Source: Sclerodactyla briareus (taxonomy: Eukaryota; Echinodermata; Holothuroidea; Dendrochirotida; Sclerodactylidae). Taken from it: a DNA stretch of 64,000 nucleotides. Positions 55,161 through 64,000 of this stretch are shown here, piece by piece. The stretch is from NCBI GenBank assembly GCA_026419785.1, contig JAODTK010005873.1, positions 62,001-126,000 on the forward strand, read 5' to 3'. Numbering within the stretch: position 1 is the first letter of the stretch; the number at the start of each line of letters is the position of its first letter. The notes beneath the pieces were generated by a model. That model saw only the letters and a program-made list of their open reading frames with translations. It made no database searches and was not told where the DNA came from. Both the position numbers and the translations under genes were made by a program.

Positions 55161-55500
55161 GCTCTCGCCTATATGAGGTTTCACGCCAGCAGTCTCAACT
55201 CCAATGGAATGCAGAGAGAAGTCTGGAGAGTTGTCCCTTTAAATCTATCGATACTGCGGGGGACAAGTCCGTGAGGCCGGCCAGAGAAAAACCCGGGAGG
55301 TGTGTTATGTCTGGTAAATCGCTTAAAATAACCTTCAACCCCGCAGCATGGGCACCTACGGCCAGGATTTCCAGGCATGCAGACTGGTTGATGAGCCAAC
55401 ACCACCTATGTGCCGTCTGATACTCGTCTACCTCGGCTACTGTAGGCCCACACATATCTGGCTCCCAAACAAACAGGAAGCCAAAAGGCCTAGCGATTCC
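54880..55500 (-). other. Protein-like minus-strand region, unidentified
   Basis: Read on the minus strand, an open stretch of about 100 codons (through RPFGFLFVWEPDMCG, LAVGAHAAGLKVILSDLPD and THLPGFSLAGLTDLSPA) is followed 3' by another in a different frame (HTPVGFKLYQIPGYTGISW, FPPFLIAWYIVLP, RTTYLGTEDLDTHVMEYLCY). Composition and residue order look like real protein rather than repeat shadow, but I recognise no family. It could be exon pieces of a neighbouring gene or an old mobile-element remnant. No splice sites were convincing. Confidence 0.3.
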
Positions 55501-56499
55501 TCGGGCATTCTAGAGCTGCATATCAAATGCAGACTATTCTCAGACTGTCTTGGGAGTCCATTTACCAAGTATGGGCTTGATCCATCTGGGTGAGGATCTT
55601 GTTCACAAGCTAGACATCACATACAAGCACAAACTGTCAGCCGTTTGGAAGAATCTAGCTCTGTCTGGAGAGGATGAGGACTCAGACAGCAAATCAATTA
55701 CTCAAGACTCGGCCCAGGTTCAAGACTGCACAGAAACATCCTTGGCAAAAATCTAACATTGTTATATGATGAACTACTGTGCTGTCTTTTTTGTCAATGG
55801 ATTTGGTCATACCAAATTCAGAGCTGTGCCTGTGGAAATGGCAGTCAGCAGAGGTGTAACATTGTCGCACTCGCCTCCCGGTCTGCAAAGTTAGTGGATA
55901 TTGGGATGTTCTTGGAATGCATTGAAGGAATACTAATACAATATGCCTCACTGCTGTCGGTTAAATTATCATGGTCTCCAAATGGCAGGTAGGGAGATCT
56001 ACACGGGGTTATATGGATTGTTTGGGTCATTTTGGCACTGCTACGAGCGTCCAGCTTTGGCTAGGATTATGTGGGAACTCTATCGTTTATGATTTTCGCA
56101 TTTATGAATTTTTGCCCATTGTGCAATATTATCATATTTTCGGGAATGCAATATCCAATGGCAATAACTTGATATTTTTAATCCAATTCACTTCTGCTTG
56201 ATGTTTCAATAGGAACTCAGACAAAAGGACTCGGACTCAGATTGGCTGGAAACATCCAACACTTACATATCATGACTGCATAGATCGTCAAGGAATAAAA
56301 CAAGGCGATCGCCCCCAGTGTCTCGCCTGGTTGCACGATCAGTGTTTACTTCTATTAGTCACCATGCAAACAATTACAAGGCATTTCCATGTGGTCGCTT
56401 GAAGATTTCGGTATCAGCAATTGTAAACAGAAAACAGCCACTAGTGTCAGGACAAATTGTTTGCAATGTCTACTAAAGGAGTGAAAGTTTGTGGGAATG

Positions 56500-57035
56500 T
56501 GACAAATTTTTTTTCCCTAAATTATTGCAAATTTAGGCAAGTTTCATGAAAATCCGGCAAACTTTAAATTACACATAAATTATGCAAATTGGACATGTTT
56601 GAATGACCTCCAGTGACTCTGAATCCATGATGAAAAAATTGGAACTAATACCCACCGAGAATCGTGAAAATCCGACAAACTTTTTAATTTTGCATAAATT
56701 ATGCAAATTAGCCAACTTAATTACCATATTTCACGCTGAAAATCTAATCATTCCATCTACCTTAGTTCCCGCATCTATGTGCCAAACCGAGTCCCCATAG
56801 CACCTATGGTTCATCCGTAATCTTGCTAACGAGGCTGAATTACCTTACTTAAATAGTGACTTTTGTGCTCAAAATCCAATCAGATCGTGATCACCCAACC
56901 CGATGCTACCCTGAAGATTTTGTCGCAATTTGCTTACCGTTAGAAGATATCCTTCTAAAGATAAGTGTGACACCACCCCCCATAGGTGAACCACTAAGTC
57001 TCCTCCTGAATTTCATTCAGTCAAGACAAAAAAGT
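56500..57035 (-). repeat. Interspersed repeats (families B and C), minus-oriented
   Basis: At 56580-56710, two tandem taaattatgcaaatt... blocks separated by gtgaccc-style text match family B. At 56820-57035, aatcttgctaacgaggctga ... ctgaatttcattcagtcaag, then acaaaaaag, is the reverse complement of the copy at 7990-8240. Confidence 0.6.
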
Positions 57036-57770
57036 TAATCATGCCTGTTCTTGAAATCGTGGAAACAATTGGGAATTGAACCATTGAATTAATATGTGAA
57101 CTCTTATGATGTTTGCTACTATCAGGTATAATCAATACAGACATACACCCGCCTGCATTTACTATTGAATTTTTCCTTGCAGTGCAGAATTAGAATGAAT
57201 AGACTAGTGCGTCTTTTTGATAGGATTTGATTCAATGGTGAAAACATTGACCATGAAACCACATCTTGTATCCTTTCTACCAGAGTGCCCTAAAACATTG
57301 GCGATTTGGCACCAGGCAAGCAGGCGACTCTGTGGTTCCTCCCAGGTCGCCATTCCCTGGTGAGTGTGAACTTTGCCAATGGCACACTGAACAAGTTTTT
57401 GTTTTCTCACCCATTTCGCGATCAGTGTTGTTATCTCGTATGGTAATTAGTGTTTCAATCATGCTGATTTGATTTGCTAGTTACAAAATCATATTCAGCA
57501 GAATCTAGAAGCATCATAGAGGTGGCTGTAGTCTACCAGTCACTGAGTGCAAATGAATGGCACTAACCAGTGACCAAACTCATTGGGACTGAAGTTTTCC
57601 ATGTTCTCCAAGTTTGCAAAAATGTGACTGAATTCATAATTTGCGCAAATTAGACACAGTATGTGACTTCCAAATACTCCTCTCAAGTTTTTCCCCTTCA
57701 AATACTTTGGAACCAATCTTAATTTCCACATAAACCAGAAAGCCTTAGTGATTCCTTGACAATGGGATAA
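57036..57770. other. Intergenic, little recognised
   Basis: A short reverse family-B-like end lies near 57538-57660 (ccagtgaccaaactcattgg). There is no gene signal. Confidence 0.4.
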
Positions 57771-57779
57771 ATGGGACAT

Positions 57780-58480
57780 TGTACCAGCTCCTTATAGGCA
57801 GAATATGACATTTCTCACAAAAATTGACACCATTTCGACAAAACAGTAGGGTTCCTGTACCCTTGATGAGAAAACTAAACACTAAAGTTCAACTTGATCA
57901 GATCAAGCATTCTGGACTGTTTACCTCTGACCTGACCCCAAAACAACAGGGTTCTTGTACTCCCCATAAGAAAGCCACACACCAAATTTCAGCTTGACCA
58001 GACCAACCGTTCCTGACTTATCGTGTTTACAAGGATTTCAGACTTTGACCTCTGGTGACCTTTGACCTGACCCCAAAACAATAGGGTTCATGTACTCATT
58101 ATGGGAAACACACATACCAAGTATGAGCTTAATCCATCCAGGTGGGTCGAGTTAGTGTGTTTACAAGCCAAAATATCAATTTTTGACTATTTCCCAATTT
58201 CTCTCAAAAATGACCCCCAATCAGCACCCAAACAATAGGGTTCTCGTACTCCCCATAAGAAAGCTACACACCAAATTTCAGCTTGACCAGACCAACCGTT
58301 CCTGACTTATCGTGTTTACAAGGATTCCAGACTTGACCTTTGGTGACCTCAGATGGCCGTTGACCTGACCCCAAAACAATAGGGTTCATGTACTCATTAT
58401 GGGAAACACACATACCAAGTATGAGCTTAATCCATCCAGGTGGGGTCGAGTCATGGTGTTAACAAGCAAAGCGTCACACA
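57780..58480 (+). repeat. Family D repeat, two tandem units
   Basis: Two units of about 350 bases share cagcttgaccagaccaaccg, ttcctgacttatcgtgttta and tgtactcattatgggaaaca (first unit at about 57840-58190, second at 58230-58480). The motif taccaagtatgagcttaatc occurs at the end of both. Relatives lie at 9290-9800 and 59930-60440. Confidence 0.75.
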
Positions 58481-58760
58481 CATACATACGACATGACTAC
58501 ATAGATGCCTCGTCTTTTGTCAAGGAATCAATTATACAAATCAACCTAATTAGCATCACTCATGCTGAAACTATATTCAGTTCATGCTGCTATCTGGCTT
58601 GAGCATAAAACAAGCTAATTATTGCCTTTCATGGGAAAATCTAAACAGATCGTGTTCACCAAACACTGTCTGTGACCATATATCTAATCAAAGTGGGTCT
58701 TGCAGTTTCTGAGGAATTCTGCTGACAATCAAAGCACGCATGACACACACACACCTAATA
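58481..58760 (-). repeat. Partial family C repeat
   Basis: aacagatcgtgttcaccaaa and tgaggaattctgctgacaat, followed by a cacacacac stretch, match the minus orientation of family C. The following 58760-58880, on the minus strand, contains gggttgaatccc, a possible B-box of a SINE. Confidence 0.45.
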
Positions 58761-58880
58761 AAGTGATCGCTAAGTCTATTTCTGGAGCTAATTGGATTCC
58801 AGTGGGATTCAACCCCTAATTTGTTGATCACTAGATCAGAGCTCTGCCCAGCAGAGGAGTCTTGTGAACCGACTGACAAT

Positions 58881-59929
58881 ATAACTATGCTGGAGATGAC
58901 ACATTCTCAACTATTGTACAAATAAAAGGTATGGAAGAAGGAGAAGAACTCAAAAGAACAAAATTAATCTTTATCTTTTGTGTCACTAATATTTTCTGAT
59001 CGTATTGACAGATATTCAAAACATCACGCACTGAGAACTATATTCCTGAACATGAACATTTTTTGCTCTCTAAACAGTTTTGAAGACGGCCATGCTCCAT
59101 CGGACCTGAAATTCCCAATATTTGAAAAAATCATTGGCAGTTTCCTGAAAGAAAACACTGCACAAGTCACACCAACGACACGGGTATAATATCCAGAGTG
59201 AACCTAGTTTTAGACCCGGTGGTGTATTATCTGCTTGAGTTGAATGAAGGATGAAGTGATCTCTGTAGAGTCTCAATCAATGCAGCTCTCCCCCCAGTTC
59301 TTCTACAATTAGGGTGAATTCTTTGAGAGGCCATCTTCAAACTGGATTGTCGAGGCAGGATCTTCTAAGGAGTCAGTCATCATATTTTTTGCTGGAAAGT
59401 TGCCCTCCTCTATTTGGGAATTCCAGTTTTCCACCTGAAATATAAAGATGAAGAAAAATCTAGTCAGGAAGGAGTTGTCAAAGGCTTTTTGAATCATAAG
59501 TAGAAATGTTGATTTTTTTCCTAGAGCACCAATGGTGCTGTGGCTCGAACCACACAAATGCAATTATTTCATTGCAAACAAAATAACTTTTTATGGCTCA
59601 AAATGACAACCGACTTCAAATTCTTGAACACCCACCCTATACAGTACCAATGGTCACTGATAACAATCACCAAAACCAAATCAAATTTGCAGATGATGTT
59701 CAGTCAGATACAAGGGGGCAGTTGGGGAGCAGTTGTTGCAGAGACCACTTTAACAGCAAACAAAGAATAGGTTCCTGTGTAGTGAGTTCATGCTATGAAA
59801 ACTAAGTGGGGGGGGGGGGGGATGAACAGAAGGTGTTCTACAACTAGAAAAAGTCAAAAAGCCTTAGTGATTCTTTGACTGATCCTGACTTGGTCAAGCT
59901 ACAGTAAGAATTGTCAATTACACATGCTC
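58881..59929. other. Intergenic, nothing recognised
   Basis: No gene was found. A G run of about 14 lies at 59808-59821. Confidence 0.4.
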
Positions 59930-60440
59930 ACAAGATTACAATGGGGATCATGAATTACTAATTATGGGGAACCCACATAACAAGTATGAACTCCATCCAT
60001 GCAGATGAGGTCTTGCTAACAAGCTTGAACTTAACCAAAATATCAATTTTTGCAATATCCCCATTTTTCCCCCGAACTAGCCCTGGTCATCCATTCCCCA
60101 TAAGGAAGATATACACCAAATTTCAACATGATCAAACCAGGCATTCTGGACTTACTGTGTTAAGAAGATTTTTAGACTTTGATCTCCTCTGACCTCAGTT
60201 CTGACTACAAAACAACAGGGATTATGTACGCTCTATGGAGAAGCCAGATACCAAGTATGAGCTTCCTCCATGTTAACAAACTAAAATTGGCCCAAATATC
60301 AATTTTTCACAATTTTCCCATTTTATCCCCTGGTCTCCACCAAAAACCATGGTTCTTCCCTTAAGAAAGATGCAAACCAATTTTCAACTTGATCAGACCA
60401 GGCATTCTGGACTTATTGGTCTGGTAACATACCCATGGGC
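59930..60440 (+). repeat. Family D repeat, diverged copy
   Basis: acccacataacaagtatgaa, ccataaggaagatatacacc and aggcattctggacttac occur in family D order. A second partial unit follows near 60220-60420. Confidence 0.65.
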
Positions 60441-60587
60441 CTATCAGTGAATATATAATCAGCTGGACATCCTACGCATAGGGCAACTCATAGTTGTTCA
60501 TTCCATTAAAACCCATTCGGACTGACACATTAAATGTAAGTGTTTTGTGCTCTCCATTGCTTAGGAACACCGAACACATAAACAAAG

Positions 60588-61397
60588 TACCGTATTCATT
60601 CCGCTAACCGCCCCTCTCCGTAAGCGCCCACCCAACTTTTGCAAAGTCTTGTGAATATAAAGTCGTTATGTGCGGCCGATAAGCCTGAAATTATTTTCCG
60701 TTTGCATGCCAGCAGTAGCACAGCACTATTGCTCGATTCACTGCGAGTACATACAGCCATACACCATAAACAAACAACGTGGTATTAAAACCGAATCGCT
60801 CGAGCACTATAGCCATCGCCGCTCCGCGATAACGATGTTGTGGCCTGTGACTCGCGTAGACTTACATATACGGTACTCAATTCCATAAATTATTCGAGTG
60901 GTTCAACAATTACACTGGATACAACGATTATAATAAATAATAATTTCAGCAATGATTTTAGCACTTCACAATCAAATTCCAAGCCTTGTCTTGCTTCGGT
61001 ATCCATGCCAAATCGAGGCAATGGTTAGGTGGCATGCAGTTATGTCCGTGTATTACCATATGCCCAATCGTAGCTTGAGCGTGTTATATGTATAGCGCAG
61101 ATGCACAGCATATCAACTAGTTATGTTACGGCTGAATAACGATCATTTCTGTGAGTTTTATTTATCGGGAAGGGGGGGGGGGGAGGGTAGGGAGGGGGAG
61201 GATACACTGCTTGTAGAAATAGCAAGACATTGTTTGCTTCAACCTGTCCGATATTTTGAATGTGTGTTTACGTTACAGTCTCAGTCCCGCAAAAATACAC
61301 CCAAAACAAATACAAATCAGTTGTAAAGTTATACTCTCGTAAGCGCCCATCCTGAAATTCGCAAGCGCCCTGGGCGCTTAGCGGAATGAATACGGTA
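60588..61397 (+). mobile_element. Short non-autonomous DNA transposon with perfect 20-bp terminal inverted repeats
   Basis: The ends read taccgtattcattccgctaa at 60588-60607 and its exact reverse complement at 61378-61397. The outer TA on each side would fit a TA target duplication, with termini ccgtattc. The inner termini also share gcgccc words (gtaagcgccc at 60616, gcgccctgggcgctta at 61365). At 810 bases with no transposase-like frame it is non-autonomous. A diverged relative sits at 105-800. The superfamily is not assigned; TA-targeting mariner-like is one option. Confidence 0.85.
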
Positions 61398-61539
61398 GGC
61401 CAACATTGGCCTGGATGGCTAACCATTTCGTACACGTTTGAGCTCACGAGAAAGCTTGGGCACAAACTGGCTGCGTCTTCTAGGAAATTTGTTGAAATCA
61501 AGAACTCACAACTTTTGCAAGTATTTTGTTACTGATTTC

Positions 61540-61660
61540 GAAGTAGACTTGTCCGGCCTCAGCCCGGCCTCGACCAAATTTCTGAGGCCGGAAGCCACAA
61601 GGCCAAGCCGAGGCCAGGAAAAATCGCAGGCTGGCCTCGAGTCCTCAAACACTGACTTAA
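61540..61660. repeat. GGCC-rich imperfect palindromic stretch
   Basis: Repeated ggcctc and gaggcc words (gtccggcctcagcccggcct, gccgaggccagg, gctggcctcgagtcctc) form a dense self-complementary region. It shares ctcgagtcc with the palindrome at 15687-15727. Confidence 0.5.
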
Positions 61661-61675
61661 CCAAAGCATCTTGTC

Positions 61676-61935
61676 CATAATCTTGCTAACAGGCTCAAAC
61701 AATGAAATACCTAAAAATATGCTGATTACCCTACCTAACTAGCGACTCCTAATTAGCGACTTCCAAAATCTATTCAGATCGTATTCACCCAAACACCGAT
61801 ACAAAGAACATTTCCTCAAAATTGATCTTACGATTTGGGAAAATCCTGCTAACAAGAAAGTATGACACACACACACACGCCACAGGATCTCTGAGAGTCT
61901 TTTTCTTAACTTCATTCAGGCAAGACAAAAACCCC
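61676..61935 (-). repeat. Family C repeat, minus-oriented
   Basis: taatcttgctaacaggctca, cagatcgtattcacccaaac and the gtatgacacacacacacacg tract, ending cttcattcaggcaagacaaa, are the reverse complement of the arrangement at 7990-8240. Confidence 0.65.
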
Positions 61936-63235
61936 ATACAAGCTGATCCCTCCTGCATTTAGCACTCATTGCATCAGTACTGCTTTTGTAAATGTGAAAC
62001 CGTTTTCACTCACTCATCTGATAATCCGATTACTGTATGATTGGGTATAATTTTTTTAGGCGAAAGGAAAACAGTTGTGTTCATTTCCTGTCGTACTTCA
62101 GTGACATTTTAAATCTAACATCATATCCTTTATGGTCTCAATATCAGAACTGTGACCTGGCTTATCAACACGTGAGAGATGTACAGTACTAACCCATGAT
62201 TTGGGCAAAGAGATTTGTCGACCCTCTGAACCACTCGCATGGTTCGTAGTCTGTCCCCCGGGCCTTCTGGCATTTGTGAAAGTCGACATAGTTCTGCCAG
62301 CAGTCTTGTCTGGTTCTGGTTGGGGACCTTGCGTCGAACGGAGCTGTCGTGTAGTTTTCAAGCGCTTGCTTTACCTCAGCATGTGTTCAGGCTGGGGGAA
62401 ACAAAGCCAAGAAGAGAGGGACTTCATTCTTCAGTTACCCATTCCCCCACCAACGTAATAGAGACTGAAGATATATCATATGAAAGAGATGCTCAGGACT
62501 CAACACATGACCTTGACACTATGAACCGCTGCATCATCTGGGAGCATAAAGAAGCAACATGAGCGGGCTGCCAAAAGGCACTGTTGGAGACCTGAGTCCA
62601 GTCTTTTGTACAACAAAGGCCGATGACTCAGGACTGTTCGTACATGGGGACTTGGCTCAAGACTGCACAAAAAAGTCTTCACAGGAAAATCCTAAAACTC
62701 CGGAGGAAAAATACTGCAGAAATTATGACAACCACATTGATAATCATAAATGTGATGTCCTCAGTGTTTATGCTAAGGTGCGGGATTGCGCCATCTGCCA
62801 CACAAACTCAAAATCCCGCAACAAAATAATTTATAATCGGAAATCCCGCATTGGTTTCCCACAAAAGGAATAGTAAATTTTGCACTGTTTTCAACTAGTC
62901 AGGATCTCGGTACTTCAAGGCACAATGTATGCATACTTCATATCAAATTGTGTCAGACAATCCTAACACTGCAGGGCATGAGAGGAAACAGTATTTTTAT
63001 GTTTACTACGAAGTTCACACATCATAACTTTCGATCATAGTGAATGTTTCTTTCCAGGCTAAATTGTATTTTGTGTGAATAAAAAGAAAACGAAAATGAA
63101 AATTTTCAATGGCTCTAGTAATTTTCAATAGGCCTAAACTACTGACTACTTTCTACTAGATCAGAAAAGACACCTTGCAATACATGGATTCAATCTATTA
63201 TGAAATGTGTTTGTATTAAACCCATCTACATGCCT
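61936..63235. other. Intergenic, nothing recognised
   Basis: Overlapping open frames on both strands near 62098-62873 have no motif, repeat or splice support. Confidence 0.35.
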
Positions 63236-63241
63236 GTTTCA

Positions 63242-63850
63242 TTATATTCCCCTGACACTGGAGTGTCCGGGAATATTATGGTTTTGGGTGTGTATTCGCC
63301 GCCGTCTCAGGCTCCGCCGCCGAACTCTTAGGCATTACACAATAACTCTTCAATGGTTTTTATCCGATTGATCTGAAACTTGGTACACCTGTCCGCCCTA
63401 GTGAATCTCGATGAGTTCAAAAGTTGGGCACACTGCAATGCTGGGGGCCGCTAATTTGGCATAATTACCCGGAAATTTTTAATTCGTCGGACTTCTGAAA
63501 GGAAAATGTTAGGTCATTTCAAGGTCATCGGAGGTCAAATTTGCAAAGTTTATGCGATTTTCCGAGCTTTGTCAGATTCGACGAAACTGGTTGATGGGGG
63601 CTTACTTTGTTCCTCACAGAAAGTTAGAAGTCATTTGTAAGCCATCGTGGTCAAATTTGCATATTCATGTTCCTATTAACTTCCATGGATTACAACAAAA
63701 CTTGGTGGATGAAGTTTTTCTTGGTTTCTGACCAAAATGGGGGGTCTTTATGGGTGTTAGATGTTAGATACTTCTTCTCAATGATTGCTCAAACGGGGGA
63801 TTACACATGGGCGGTTTAACCAGCCCTACACTACACATGTCTAGTTATTT
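63242..63850 (+). repeat. Family E repeat, plus-strand copy
   Basis: The copy begins tatattcccctgacactgga and ggttttgggtgtgtattcgc, and runs through cttggtacacctgtccgccc. It ends acatgggcggtttaaccagc followed by acatgtctagtt at about 63850. It is close to 14205-14780 but retains the right end, so it defines both ends of the family. Confidence 0.75.
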
Positions 63851-64000
63851 GATGATCTTTGAAAGTTTCAGATCGCAGATTTTAACATTATTTCACAGAA
63901 TTTGGTCCATTCCCACAGGTTAAACATAAATGTGTAACATCACCATTGTGCCGAATCATGTCAACGGAATCTTCATGTGCTGGGCTGCTGGATTCGTAGT

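Noticed and set aside
55550-55756. 68-codon plus-strand frame (HLPSMGLIHLGEDLVHKLDI)
   Set aside because: Its start lies in text resembling the family D repeat (aagtatgggcttgatccatc). It is treated as repeat-derived.
62098-62873. Overlapping 85-107-codon frames on both strands
   Set aside because: No motif, repeat or splice-site support. Such lengths are expected by chance in a window of this size.

Overview
The window is nuclear DNA from an animal. Its only recognisable host gene is split into short exons with GT-AG junctions and kilobase introns, and the rest is interspersed repeats, minisatellites and homopolymer runs. The base composition is moderately AT-rich. The repeats are of a style common in marine invertebrates, so an invertebrate deuterostome (echinoderm, hemichordate or cephalochordate) is plausible, but the sequence does not settle this.

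The gene is a plus-strand orthologue of KATNIP (KIAA0556, katanin-interacting protein), a cilium-base and microtubule protein. Its confident exons run from 20685 to 52325. A likely earlier exon ends near 12254. The N-terminal exons were not found and may lie upstream of the window. The protein carries repeated KATNIP (DUF4457) modules. Each has a [ST]WGDxxYxGLxG[IL]E strand, a [LV]IDGxNxTxDxxHMWxxP segment, and a WNYxx...RGxK segment. Three modules are nearly complete (29463-33059, 38505-42631, 44096-47853), and the C-terminal half of a fourth lies at 12105-21634. A short, diverged C-terminus ends at the stop codon at 52323-52325, and a polyadenylation signal lies at 54358.

Many of these exons contain a one-base frame change, although the protein on both sides is strongly conserved and most splice junctions and phases still fit. 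Two donor sites appear to lack one G. This pattern, together with ragged one-base dropouts in the minisatellites, suggests residual indel errors from long-read assembly rather than gene decay. A pseudogene cannot be excluded from this sequence alone.

Layout: 1-12 kb holds interspersed repeats and no recognised gene. 12.1-12.3 kb holds the candidate KATNIP exon. 13-15 kb holds two copies of a dispersed repeat. 15.7-18.9 kb is a compact retroelement-like unit with three 214-bp subrepeats and a GC-rich minisatellite. 20.7-52.3 kb is the KATNIP gene, whose introns contain a tandem array derived from one of its own exons (34.4-36.0 kb), a 1.5-kb array of a 27-bp unit (40.2-41.7 kb), a tRNA-derived SINE and copies of several repeat families. 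52.3-54.4 kb is probable 3' UTR. 54.4-64 kb is repeat-rich intergenic DNA with one intact short DNA transposon (60588-61397), related to a diverged copy at the left edge of the window.
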